Shown here: piece by piece, positions 1 to 9,672 of the stretch
How positions within the stretch are numbered: the stretch's first letter is position 1
Layout: each line of letters starts with the position of its first letter
Assembly: GCA_008729055.1 (NCBI GenBank)
Contig: SDUX01000008.1
Coordinates: 2,965,833-3,029,832 of the forward strand
Length of the DNA: 64,000 nucleotides
Reading direction: 5' to 3'
Source: Pyropia haitanensis
Taxonomy: Eukaryota; Rhodophyta; Bangiophyceae; Bangiales; Bangiaceae
Position numbers and translations under genes: made by a program
The notes under the pieces: generated by a model
The model's input: the letters and a program-made list of their open reading frames with translations, nothing else
What the model was told of the DNA's origin: nothing
The model's database searches: none

Positions 1-348
1 GCGACCGCCGGCCGCCTCGCGGCGGCGTATGCCGGCGACGTGGCCGCCGTCGACGCGTTTGTGGGCGGCCTCGCCGAGGACCACGCGCCCGGCGGGAGCG
101 TCGGCCCGCTCTTTGCCGCCGCCCTCGTCGACCAGTTCACGCGGCTCGCCGCCGCGGACCGCTTCTTCTACGCCCGGCCTGGCGCGGCGTTTCCGGCGGA
201 GCTGATCGCGGCAGTGCCGGAGCTGGGGCGCCTGGCGCGGGGGGGGCAGTGGGGGCTCGCGGACCTGCTCGTCGCGACGACGGGGGTGACGCGGACGGCG
301 CTGCCGCGGGGGGGGATCTTCTTTGCAGACCCCCCGCCGGCGGCGTGA
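1..348 (+). CDS. Haem peroxidase (animal-type), C-terminal end, partial
   Basis: The reading frame is open from the first base of the window and stops at TGA 346-348, so only the last ~115 codons of the gene are present. The peptide contains the motif VGGLAEDHAPGGSVGPLF followed by DQFTRL and DRFFY. This is the C-terminal signature of the animal haem peroxidase superfamily (An_peroxidase: peroxidasin, dual oxidase and algal/bacterial relatives), which oxidise substrates with hydrogen peroxide using a buried haem. The haem-ligand histidines and catalytic residues lie upstream, outside the window, so substrate and localisation cannot be judged. The tail after the conserved block is short and carries no extra domain. 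Family assignment is firm; the exact subfamily is not. Confidence 0.8.
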   Translation, partial: ATAGRLAAAYAGDVAAVDAFVGGLAEDHAPGGSVGPLFAAALVDQFTRLAAADRFFYARPGAAFPAELIAAVPELGRLARGGQWGLADLLVATTGVTRTALPRGGIFFADPPPAA

Positions 349-674
349 GCGGTGGGGGGGAGGGGGAGGCGAAGGCGGGGAGTGGGGAGGGAGCATGAAG
401 TGAGGGGATGGGCAGGGGGATGAGATGGGGGGATGGGATGGGGGGATAGAGAGGGCTGAGAGGGAGGGAGGGGGGGTGCCGCGGCACACGCCGCCGCGCC
501 CCGAGCGGTGCGCGCCGGGCAGTCGCGTCGCGGGGACCGCCCCGCGCCGCGGCCGCACCACCCGTCGCCGGCAGCCGATAGCAAGCAGTTCATGGCGCTC
601 CAGGTGCATGAACCACCCCGTGTGCTGACGAGTCCGCACCATCGTGGCCACGTGCCGCCCCAGAACCCCGCCCG

Positions 675-950
675 GCGGTGGAGCTGGAAAAGGAGGCGGC
701 GGCGGCGGGCACGCGGTCGCCAAGTCCAACTTGGGCTATTGCTACGGGGTGGGACTGGGGGTTGCCAAGAACGAGAAGCGGGCGGTGGGGCCGTACCAGG
801 AGACGGCGGCGGCGGGCCATGCGCACGCCAAGCACGAGTTGGGCTCTTGCTCCGCGAAAGGACTCGGGGCGGCCGAGGACCAGAAGCGGGCTGCTTGACT
901 CAAGAAGAGTGCAGAGGCGCAGCGCCATTCGCACCAGCCCCCGAGCCGCG
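675..950 (+). pseudogene. Sel1-like repeat relic (broken)
   Basis: About 1.5 to 2.5 Sel1-type helical repeats can be read: AKSNLGYCYGVGLGV, then AKHELGSCSAKGLG with ED(Q)KRAA, each followed by a kAA..G helix. Sel1 repeats are TPR-like protein-interaction modules. The reading is broken twice. A one-base frame change near 708-712 separates the first helix (AVELEKEAAAAG) from the next repeat. An in-frame TGA at 896-898 sits exactly where Sel1 repeats carry a tryptophan (TGG), and recognisable repeat sequence (LKKSAEAQ) continues after it. The frame change is not at a long homopolymer, unlike the shifts elsewhere in the window, so this looks like genuine decay. No start or end of a parent gene is visible. 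Confidence 0.6.
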
Positions 951-960
951 GCCGTCTGCG

Positions 961-1582
961 CGCGCACGGAACGAGGCACGCGCCCACCAGCGGCCGTTGC
1001 CGCCCCGGCGGGGGGGGACGCGGACCGGCTGGCGTGTGCGTGTCACTACCCCGCGGGGGGGGCGTGGGAGGTTGGCGAGCCGTCGGTGATGGAGGGGGTG
1101 CGCCCGAGACGCGGGGGGCCCACCCACCTTGCCGCGCGTGTCGGTGGCTGACGACAACTGTCCTCGGCAGGTCTGCGAGCCTGGCCAGGTGTCGGTGGTG
1201 TATGGTGGGAGTTGGACACCGGGGATGGTCGCAGCGAGCGTGGGCCTACAGGGTGGGGGCGGCGTGTCGGTGCTGCCGGTCGCCGCCGCCGCCATAGGGA
1301 GTTGCGGCTACAAGCCAAGGGGAGGGGGAAAACGGAGGTGGCGCGGGCCCAGGCGTGGGTGACAAGAAGGGAAAGGGGGGCGGGGGGGGGGGGAAGGGGG
1401 AAGCACGCCCCAGCCGCAAGGCCCACCGCGGCTGCCTGCGGCCACCGCCCGCACCGCGCCCAGCAGACCGACGGCGGGGCGGCACGCGGCGGCGGCAGCG
1501 GCGGCGCATCCCCGGCGCGCTGACGGCGGCCGGGACGAGGCGCGCACACCCAACCACCCCCCCCGCGCTGCCGTCGACGCCC
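961..1582. other. Gap with no supported gene
   Basis: G-rich sequence with several long G runs (around 1377-1400). All frames are open by composition only. I see no domain, RNA or repeat that can be defended. Confidence 0.4.
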
Positions 1583-2154
1583 TCACCGACGCGCCTCGTG
1601 CGCGTCAGCTCCCTCACCCAGACGCTGCCGCCGGGTTTCGCGATGCCCCCCCCTCCCCACGTCAACCTCAGCGCCCCCCCCCCCACCTCCACCCCCACCC
1701 CCCCCCCCCGCTGGCCGCGTGCCGCGTCCTCCCCCTCGCTCAGCTTGCGGAACAAAAACTCGACGGTCATCTGGAGGCTCGCCACCTGCTCGCGGAGCCG
1801 CGTGCGGCTGCCCGCCCCCCCCCCCCCCCCCCCCCAGCCCCGCCGCGGCGTCCGCGGCGGCCGCCCGCCGCCGCGCGTCGGCCGCGTCGCGCGCGGCGAG
1901 CGCGGCGGTCGCGGCGGTGAGGCGCGCCTCCAGCTCCGCCACCCGCTCCGCCGCCGCCGCGCACGTGGCGCAGGGGGGGGGGATAGGGGGACGTCCACGA
2001 CGCTGTCGGCGGAGCGGACGGGCGCGGCGGCGAGGGGGGGGGGGGGGGTGCGCGTGGGGGGGAGGGGGGGGGGGGGGGGGCGCCCGCGGGGGGCGCGGGG
2101 GGGGAAACTGGTGGGGGAGGGCGGGGGGGGGGGGGGGGGGCGCCCGTCCCACCG

Positions 2155-2190
<36 letters not shown>

Positions 2191-2585
2191 TCGCTTGCCG
2201 CCGCCCGTAGGGCGAGGTCGGGCGGCGGCGGCCGGCGGCCGGCGGCGGCGGCTGCCGTCGCGGCCGACGGGACGGCGGCCGCGGCCGGCGACGGCGCCGC
2301 GGCGGCCGCGTCGGCCGGGCTGCGCGCCCGCAGCGGCGGCCGCCGGCGGTCGACGTGGAGCTCCAGCGACGCCTCCCCGTCCGACGATGACAGCGGCGCG
2401 GCCGCGGCGGCCGCGTCGGCGCGGCCCGCCGCGGTCGCGGCGCGCGGCAAAAGCGCGTACGGCTCGTCCTCGTCGACAGGCGGCTGGGCGCCGCCGCGCC
2501 GCAGCCCCGACGGCGACGGCGACGTCAGCGGCACCGCCGACAGCGCGCCGTCAATGCCCTCCCGACCGCCGCCGCTGCCGCGCAT

Positions 2586-2618
<33 letters not shown>

Positions 2619-3362
2619 GCCGTCGGTGCCGCCGTCACTGTCGGCGGCGCCGCCAAGCGCGTGGCTGCCGCCATCCGAAATCGCGGCGGGGGTGGCGTAG
2701 CCCGACGCGGACGAGCCGTCGTCGCCGCCGCCGGCAGCGTCGGCGGGCGTGCCGCCGTCGCCCCCAGACGTCCCGCCGTCGTCCGTGTCCAGGTCCGAGC
2801 ACGGCGCGGCGGGCGGCCGTGAGCGCCGCCGCAGGGGGGGGATCCGCCCGGCGGCGCCGAGCGGCGACCGGGCGGCCACGACGGGGGGGGCGGCGGGGGG
2901 GGACCCTGCAAAGGGGGGGGACGCCGGCCGGCCGGCCGGCGACAGCGACGGCGCCGCCGCGCCGGACGCGGCAAACGGGGCGGTGGTGCCATTTGGCGCC
3001 GCGGCCGGCGCGGCCGCGGCGCCATCCGCGTCGTCATCATCATCGTCAAAGGTGGCCACCCACCCGTCCGCCTCGTCGTCCGCGTCGACGCTGGCCGCCC
3101 CGGCCGCCGCGGCGCTCGACAGGTCCGCCGTGGGCGGCGACGGCGGCGGCGGCGACGGCGGCGGCGGCGACGGCGGCGCCGCGGCGGCCTCAGCGGCCGC
3201 CCGCAGCGCCGCCGCCGTTGACGACGCGGCCGCCGCGGCGTTGACGGCGGCGAGGATGGCGGCGCCGACCTCGCGGTTGGGCGCTTCCGGCGCCCAGGGG
3301 GGCACACCCCCACACTCGCCACACATGCCGCAGCAATCGCCGCGGGCGTAGGAGGATGACAT
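1583..3362 (-). CDS. Unrecognised acidic/low-complexity protein with C-terminal coiled coil; frames shifted at G runs
   Basis: Start chosen at ATG 3360-3362, which gives MSSSYARGDCCGMCGECGG, a cysteine-rich N-terminus. Next come a predicted helix rich in Ala, a Pro/Ser stretch, an acidic patch (FDDDDDDADG), a long disordered Ser/Gly/Asp region and a basic RRRSRPP segment. The first frame runs to about 2150. Beyond a cluster of G runs (2037-2140), a second frame gives CATCAAAAERVAELEARL and a heptad-like coiled coil. After a run of about 18 C at 1819-1836, a third frame gives SRTRLREQVASLQMTVEFLF, again a leucine-rich helix. I read these as one protein split by run-length errors. The stop is uncertain (1583 is one option). 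It is divergent from UPF1 across a shared 730-bp promoter region. I do not recognise the family. Confidence 0.5.
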
Positions 3363-3687
3363 GATGGGATGGGGCGGGGGGGGGCAGGTGGCGGGGGGCT
3401 GCTGTCGCCGGCGACCGACGTAGCCGCGGTAACCACGGCAAGAGTGGACTCGGTCGGCAGAGACCCGTTCAGCACCGCCGGCGACACCGTGCCCGCCAGA
3501 CGCGGTGGCGACGCCAGCGTCGGGAGCGGTACAGTACACCTCAAGTACACTTCCTAAGCTTGTCGCGTCCACCAAGATTTATGTGTCTCTGCGAGTTTGG
3601 GTCCCATTCTCGGCTGGCGCCAAAAACCAATTCGTCCGCGTCTGTGGTTGACGCTCGCCTTTGTAGCAGTGCCCGTTCGGTGGGCGC

Positions 3688-3699
3688 GATTGGCCAATC
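3688..3699. promoter_or_regulatory. Palindromic CCAAT element in divergent promoter
   Basis: GATTGGCCAATC reads as a CCAAT box on both strands. It lies 326 bp upstream of the coiled-coil gene start (-) and 396 bp upstream of the UPF1 start (+). NF-Y binds CCAAT in eukaryotes; a perfect palindrome placed between two divergent genes suggests a shared promoter. Function is inferred from position and motif only. Confidence 0.45.
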
Positions 3700-4048
3700 G
3701 ACGGCCGCGTCGACGACATCCTCGGGGGGGCGCGCCACGCACGACCGCGGCGGCGGGCTCCAACGTCGGCTCGCGTCGGCACGGCACGCGGCGGCCGGTG
3801 CGGGCGTCGGCGCGCGGCGGCCGACCCGCGCCGCGCAGCCGCCGGTGGTGGTGCGCCGGCGCCGGCGCTTGGCGTGTGCCCGCCCGCCCGTGCCAGCGCT
3901 CGGGTGGTGGCGGGGCGCGGCTGGGGGCGGCGGCCGGGCGTCGCCGACTAGTCCGAGGCGGGGGCGTCGCCGCCAGCAGCCTTGCTCTCTTTTTTTTTTT
4001 TGTCCTCCCTGCGGGTTGACGGGATCTTGGGCGGGCGCCACCGACGGG

Positions 4049-4081
4049 CGGGCGGGGCGGGCGGGGCGGGCGGGGCGGGCG
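4049..4081. promoter_or_regulatory. GC-box-like GGGCGGGGC repeats before UPF1
   Basis: Four tandem copies of a GGGCG(GG) core end 14 bp before the UPF1 ATG, in the probable 5' leader or core promoter. This resembles clustered GC boxes but could equally be a simple repeat. Confidence 0.3.
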
Positions 4082-4094
4082 TGTGGCCGCCGCC

Positions 4095-7000
4095 ATGGAC
4101 GGCGGCCCCGACGATGTGCAGTCGACGCTCGTGCCCGACTTTTCCTTCCTCGAGGACGATGACGAGGCGACGGCGATTGGGCAGGACGCGTCGGTGCGGA
4201 CGGCGGCGCTCGCGCTGCAGGACCTCGAGTTTGAGGAGCACGCGGCGGGGCCGCTTGGGGGGGGGGTCGCCACCGCTGGCGCCGCCGGGCGGCCGCCGCA
4301 CCCGCTGGGCGGCCTCGGCAGCGTCGGCCTCGGCGGCGGCGCGGGCGCGGTCGGCTCCGCGGTGGGCGGCGTGGGGGGAGTGGGCGGCGCCGTCGGCGGC
4401 GCCACCGGCGGTGGCGGCGTCGGCGGGGGTGGCATGACCGGCGGCATGGGCGGCGGCGGCATGGGCGGCGGCGGCATGGGCGCGGCCGTGCCGCCGTCGC
4501 CGGCGATGCTGTCGGAAAACTTGCACGACCAGCAGCAGTACGCCGCGCAGTTTGCGCGCCAGTTTGCGGCCGCCTCGGCGGCGATGCCGCTGCCGCTGGG
4601 CGGCGCGCCGCTGCCTGGGGCGCCGACGGAGGCGCTGGGGGTGGACTTTGGGGCGCCCCCGCCGGCGGGGCGGGGCGTGGGCGGGCCGGGCCTGCCAGGG
4701 GGGGGCGCCGGTGGTGGACGCGTCGCCGGTGGCGGGCCCGCCGGCGCGGCAGCGGCGGGCGGTTCGCCCCCCGCCGGCGCGGCGTCGCCGCAGGGCAATG
4801 GCCAGCGGGACGAAAAGGCCGACGCGGAGGCGGAGGCGGACGCGGACGCGGACGATGGCGGGGATGAGGACAAGACGTCTGAGGTGACCGCCCTCCCCGA
4901 GTGGGCCTGCGAGTACTGTGGCGTCCATGACCCGTCTTGCGTGGTGCGGGACAATAAGGACGGCAAGTGGTTTTGCAACGGCCGCGGCTCGCTGGCCGGC
5001 TCCCACATCATTACCCACCTGGTGCGGTCGCGCCACCGGGAGGTTACGCTGCACCGGGACTCGCCGCTGGGCGAGACGGTCCTCGAGTGCTACAACTGCG
5101 GCACGCGCAACGTGTTCCTGCTCGGCTTTGTGCCCGCGTCGGGGGACTCGGTGGTGGTGCTGCTGTGCCGGGAGCCGTGCCTCCACGCCAAGGGCCTCGA
5201 GGACATGAACTGGGCGCTGGACAAGTGGAAGGCGCTCGTCGCGGACCGCTCGTTCCTGCCGTGGCTCGTCAAGGAGCCGTCCCAGCGTGACGTGGACCGC
5301 GCGCGCCACGTGACGTCCACGCAGGTGGCGCGGCTGGAGGACTTGTGGAAGACCCGCCCGGACGCGACGCTGGAGGAGGCGCTCGCGCCGAGCGTGGAGG
5401 AGGGCGCCGCGCCCGCGCTGGCGCGCTACGACGATGGGTACCACTACAAGAGCCGGCTGGCGCCGCTCGTGCAGCTGGAAGCGGACAATGACAAGTCGCT
5501 CAAGGAGGAGCAGTCCCGCTCGGGCGTGACGGTGCGGTGGGACGTGGGCCTCAACAAGCGGCGGGTGGCCTTTTTTGTGCTGCCTGTCAGCTCCACGGAC
5601 GGCTCCCTCAAGCTGCTCCACGGCGACGAAGTGCGGCTGCGGCACCCGGGGTCTGGTTGGGACGCCGTTGGCAACGTCAAGGGCTTTACGACGGCGGAGG
5701 AGGTGGCGCTGGAGCTCCGCAGCGGCAAGTCCGCCTCGCGTGCGCCGACTGACACGCTGTCGGGCTTTGCGGTGGACGTGGTGTGGAAGGCCACCCCCTT
5801 TGACCGAATGATATCGGCGCTGCGCACGTTTGCGCTGGACAACACGTCCGTGTCGGGCTACCTCTTTCATTGCATCCTCGGCCACGACGTGGCGCCGCAG
5901 ACGCTCAAGATGAAGATGCCGCGGGACATCTCGGCGCCCGGCCAGCCCTCGCTCAACCCCTCCCAGGTGGAGGCGGTGCGCGCTGTCCTCCAGTCCCCGC
6001 TGTCGCTGATCCAGGGCCCGCCCGGTACGGGCAAGACTGTCACGTCCGCGACGATTGTGTATCACTTGGCTCACAGCGGTAAGGGCCCCGTGCTCGTCAC
6101 CGCCCCGTCCAACGTGGCGGTCGACCAGTTGGCGTCCAAGGCGGCGACGATGGGCCTCAAAGTTGTCCGCCTGGTTGCACGCTCCCGTGAAGCGCTGACG
6201 TCCCCTGTGGAGCCGCTGACGCTGCACTCGCAGGTGAAGGCGCTCAACGGGGACCGCGCCGACTCAGAGCTGAACAAGCTCCTCCGCCTACGGGAGGAGA
6301 TTGGGGAGCTGACGGAACGCGACGACCGGCGGCTGCGGTCGCTCAAGCGGTCTGCAGAGAAGGAGCTGCTGTCTGCAGCGGACGTGGTGTGTGCGACGTG
6401 CGTGTCGGCGGGAGACCAGCGGCTGCGGAGCCTCCGCTTCCGAATGGTGCTGGTGGACGAGGCCACCCAGTCGACCGAGCCCGAGGTGCTCATTCCCATC
6501 ACGCACGGCTGCAAGCAGCTGGTTTTGATTGGTGACCAGTGCCAGCTGGGACCGGTGGTGACGGCCAAGGCGGCGGCTAAGGCGGGCCTGGGCCAGTCCC
6601 TCTTTGAGCGCTTTGTTTCCCTGGGCGTCCGCCCCCACCGCTTGACCGTCCAGTACCGCATGCACCCGTGCCTGTCGGAGTTTCCGTCCAACACCTTTTA
6701 CGAGGGCAGCCTCCAGAACGGGGTCACCGCGACGGACCGCCGCGGCGGCGTCGGCCACTTTCCGTGGCCGTGCCCGTCGCGGCCGATGGCGTTTTGGGTA
6801 CAGACCGCGGGCGAAGAGGTGTCCGCGTCTGGCACTTCGTTTCTGAACCGTGGCGAGGCCACGGCTGTCGAGCGGGCTGTGACTCAGCTGCTGCGGGCGG
6901 GGGTGGTGCCGGAGCGCATTGGGGTGGTGACGCCGTATGAAGGGCAGCGCGCGTACACAGTCGCGCACTTTGCGCGCGCGGGCACGCTGCGACAGGAGCT

Positions 7001-7940
7001 GTACCGAGCGGTGGAGGTGGCGTCTGTGGACGCCTTCCAGGGCCGCGAGAAGGACTACATCATCCTGTCTTGCGTGCGATCCAACGAGCACCAGGGGATT
7101 GGCTTTCTCGCCGACCCGCGCCGGCTGAACGTGGCGCTGACGCGTGCGCGCCTCGGCCTGCTTATTGTCGGGAACCCCAAGGTGCTCGCCCGGCAGTCTC
7201 TGTGGGCGCTGCTGCTGGCGCATTACAAGACGATGGACGTGCTCGTCGAGGGGTCGCTCAACAACCTCAAGGTGTCGTCCATTACGCTGCCGCGGCCCCG
7301 CCGGTATGGCGCGGGCGGGTCGGATTACGCGCGCCGCATCCCGCTGACGGTGGCGCCGGTGAGCCGGTCTGGTGCGGCGGCCATCCCGACAACTTCTGCG
7401 GCAGCAGCGCCCGACAGCGGCGGTCGCCATCCTCGGGCGTCGTCCGCGTCGCCCGTGACGGGCGCCCTCAACTCGGTGCCGCCCGTGGCACCGGCCTACG
7501 CCCCGCCCGCCGGGCCGTTGCCCGTGACGGCCGCCGCCAGCGACGCCTCGACGGCGGCGGTCCCCCGCGCGGGGGCGGCCAACGTGGGGCTCATTGGCGA
7601 CGGCCGGCTGGGCGCCCACCACCACGCCGTCAGCCGAGTGCCGCTCCCGTCCATGGGCGTGAGTGGCGGGTATGGTGGCCAGCTGCTTGGCTCCCTCTTT
7701 GGCGTCCCGCCGGCGGGGCCGTCCGCGGGCGCCCCGCCGCCGCCGTCCATGGCATCGCTGGTGCCGCCGCCCGCCCTCCCTGGCGCGGCGGGCGTGCCGT
7801 CGACAAGCGTGCCGATGGGGAGCCTCTTTGCCAGCGCCGCCCGGATGGGCGCCCTCCAGGGCGGCGGCGCCGAGCACGACGGGGTGAATGGCAACAGCTA
7901 CGCTGGGGACTTTAGCTACCACGCCCCGGGCTGGAAGTGA
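4095..7940 (+). CDS. UPF1: UPF1 RNA helicase (nonsense-mediated decay)
   Basis: A single uninterrupted 1281-codon frame. ATG 4095 is the first ATG (context GCCGCCATGG); the frame stays open upstream without an ATG. UPF1 is an ATP-dependent 5'-3' RNA/DNA helicase, the core factor of nonsense-mediated mRNA decay, acting with UPF2 in the cytoplasm. Domains in order: an acidic, Gly/Met-rich N-terminal extension (1-265); the CH zinc-binding domain starting at EWACEYCG (Cys272) and ending near WLVKEPS (~390); the 1B/stalk region; then SF1 RecA domains with Walker A QGPPGTGKT (Lys647), Walker B DEAT (Asp788), QYRMHP and DAFQGREKDYI. A Pro/Ala/Gly-rich tail follows 1090. It is longer than human UPF1 (about 1120 aa) because of the low-complexity ends. 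All helicase motifs are intact and no frame break occurs, so the gene should be functional. Confidence 0.97.
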   Translation: MDGGPDDVQSTLVPDFSFLEDDDEATAIGQDASVRTAALALQDLEFEEHAAGPLGGGVATAGAAGRPPHPLGGLGSVGLGGGAGAVGSAVGGVGGVGGAVGGATGGGGVGGGGMTGGMGGGGMGGGGMGAAVPPSPAMLSENLHDQQQYAAQFARQFAAASAAMPLPLGGAPLPGAPTEALGVDFGAPPPAGRGVGGPGLPGGGAGGGRVAGGGPAGAAAAGGSPPAGAASPQGNGQRDEKADAEAEADADADDGGDEDKTSEVTALPEWACEYCGVHDPSCVVRDNKDGKWFCNGRGSLAGSHIITHLVRSRHREVTLHRDSPLGETVLECYNCGTRNVFLLGFVPASGDSVVVLLCREPCLHAKGLEDMNWALDKWKALVADRSFLPWLVKEPSQRDVDRARHVTSTQVARLEDLWKTRPDATLEEALAPSVEEGAAPALARYDDGYHYKSRLAPLVQLEADNDKSLKEEQSRSGVTVRWDVGLNKRRVAFFVLPVSSTDGSLKLLHGDEVRLRHPGSGWDAVGNVKGFTTAEEVALELRSGKSASRAPTDTLSGFAVDVVWKATPFDRMISALRTFALDNTSVSGYLFHCILGHDVAPQTLKMKMPRDISAPGQPSLNPSQVEAVRAVLQSPLSLIQGPPGTGKTVTSATIVYHLAHSGKGPVLVTAPSNVAVDQLASKAATMGLKVVRLVARSREALTSPVEPLTLHSQVKALNGDRADSELNKLLRLREEIGELTERDDRRLRSLKRSAEKELLSAADVVCATCVSAGDQRLRSLRFRMVLVDEATQSTEPEVLIPITHGCKQLVLIGDQCQLGPVVTAKAAAKAGLGQSLFERFVSLGVRPHRLTVQYRMHPCLSEFPSNTFYEGSLQNGVTATDRRGGVGHFPWPCPSRPMAFWVQTAGEEVSASGTSFLNRGEATAVERAVTQLLRAGVVPERIGVVTPYEGQRAYTVAHFARAGTLRQELYRAVEVASVDAFQGREKDYIILSCVRSNEHQGIGFLADPRRLNVALTRARLGLLIVGNPKVLARQSLWALLLAHYKTMDVLVEGSLNNLKVSSITLPRPRRYGAGGSDYARRIPLTVAPVSRSGAAAIPTTSAAAAPDSGGRHPRASSASPVTGALNSVPPVAPAYAPPAGPLPVTAAASDASTAAVPRAGAANVGLIGDGRLGAHHHAVSRVPLPSMGVSGGYGGQLLGSLFGVPPAGPSAGAPPPPSMASLVPPPALPGAAGVPSTSVPMGSLFASAARMGALQGGGAEHDGVNGNSYAGDFSYHAPGWK

Positions 7941-8449
7941 GCGGGCGCGGCACATGGCACGCCTCGTGTCGGGCGGCCGTCGTGACGCGCACCGTCCTCT
8001 GCTTTATTTGCCTCGCCGCTGGGCGACTGCCCGCTGACTCGGCGCGGAGGCGCCGTCCCTGGGAGGCTACCGCGTGGTCTCCGGCCGCCGACACCGTTGT
8101 TGCACGCGCTCCCTTTCGCCCTGACGAAGGGTCCGACGCGGCGGGGTGCCCTGTGCAGGGTGGGTGGCGCTAATTGCCCTTGTGCTGGGGGGCTCACCCC
8201 TTGGCGCACGGGGCAATCGAGGCGGAACCGCACGGGGTCATGGTTTTTTTGGTCGCCGCTTCTGTCGGTCGTGACTGGCCCGGCGGCTGTGGTGCTATGG
8301 CGGTGGTGCGGTGGTGCTGTGGCGGCAGTCGTGCGGTGGTGCTGCGGCTCAAGACGCGGGGACACGGGCGAGAGTGGCTGGCTGCAGCTGCGTGTTGGTG
8401 GTGGCGGATTGCCGTGGCCAAGTGTGTCGCGGGGCACAAGAGGCGCGGC

Positions 8450-8850
8450 GCCGGCGGCGTCGCGCGCGTGTTGGGGTGTGCGGCCGGTCCCTCTGCGCAG
8501 GGACAAGAGATCCAGCCACGGGAGGGGGTTGCTCATGGGTGTGGACGGTGTTCATGTGCGGCCATGGTGACCATGGCCGTGGCCGTAGCGCCGTCGCCAC
8601 CACTCGCATTGTCTATCTGTATTTTTTCTTCGTGGGTCCCCGTATGTTGAGCGACGGCGTCGCGCGCGTGTGGGGTTGTGCGGCCGCTCCCGCTGCGCAG
8701 GGACAAGAGATCCAGCCACGGGAGGGGTTGCTCATGGGTGTGGACGGTGTTCACGTGCGGCCATGGTGACCATGGCCGTGGCCGTAGCGCCGTCGCCACC
8801 ACTCGCATTGTCTATCTGTGTTTTTTGTTCGTGGGTCCCCGTGTGTTGAC
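8450..8850. repeat. 200-bp tandem duplication (two copies)
   Basis: The two copies start near 8458 and 8658 and share long identical stretches, for example GGACAAGAGATCCAGCCACG at 8501 and 8701. The spacing drops from 200 to 199 bp because of one-base differences in G runs. The copies differ at only about a dozen positions, so the duplication is recent. A palindromic stretch CCATGGTGACCATGG is present in both. Confidence 0.85.
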
Positions 8851-9144
8851 AGGCCGCTCGCTCAGAACCACTACCTGCCGCGCAGCTGAGCGCGGCCGCG
8901 GCGGGATGGCCCACCAATGGGGACGGCCGCCCTGATGGCGCGTCGACGCGTGTGTCGCCCGCGGCGCCCGCTGACCTTGGGGAGGGGCGGCGGCGGGGCG
9001 GACCCCACCGCCCCGCCCACCCCGCCGCGGCGCCCGCCGCCGCGGCCGGCCCCCCCGCTGGCCTTCCTCCTCGCTGGCCGGGGAGCCCCCGCGCCATCGT
9101 CGTCTCGCGCACACGCGCGCGGCGGCAGCCGCCGTCGCCACCCC

Positions 9145-9236
9145 AACCGCCACCGCCACCGTTGCCGCGGCCACCGCCACCGCTGCCGCTGCCGCCACCG
9201 CCACCACCGCCGCCGCCGCCACCGCCGCCCGACGGC
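9145..9236. repeat. CCACCG/CCGCCG microsatellite
   Basis: Imperfect hexanucleotide and triplet tract of CCACCG and CCGCCG units, non-coding as far as can be seen. Confidence 0.7.
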
Positions 9237-9672
9237 AGAAGCTGGGCGGAGGTGCCCGCGGCACCCGCGCCCGCCCGCCAGCCGCGCCGCGCCACGCTGC
9301 GCGGCCACCGCCCTTGGCAACGGGCGCCCGCCACGCGAACCAGAGCACCCAGGGGGACGGGCGGCGTGGCGGGCGGGAGTGCAAAAGGAAACACGAAAAC
9401 GCACGCCCCCGCGGCGGACGCAAACGGCGGGGGTGCAGCGCGCACGGGCGCGCGCGAGGAGGGGGGTGGCGGCGAGCACGGGCGCACCGTGCTGTGGCGG
9501 GCGCGGCTGGGTGCGCGCGTCCCCGCCCTAGGCCCCCCCACCCCCCCACCCCGCTTCCCCTGACCCCCCCCTCCTACATTCCCACCCCTTCCCACCACCC
9601 ACCACCTGTCTCACGCGCGCGCGCGCCCCCCCCCTTGGTGCCAGGGAGGTGGTGGCGGCGGTGCGCCCACCG

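Larger units (their letters stand above)
7941..9672. other. Intergenic region without a supported gene
   Basis: Lies between UPF1 (+) and the convergent SENP8-like gene (-). It holds a 200-bp tandem duplication (8450-8850) and a CCACCG-type microsatellite (about 9145-9236). Frames on both strands are open over 8900-9600, but the peptides are simple Pro/Arg or Gly repeats with no domain. Confidence 0.4.
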
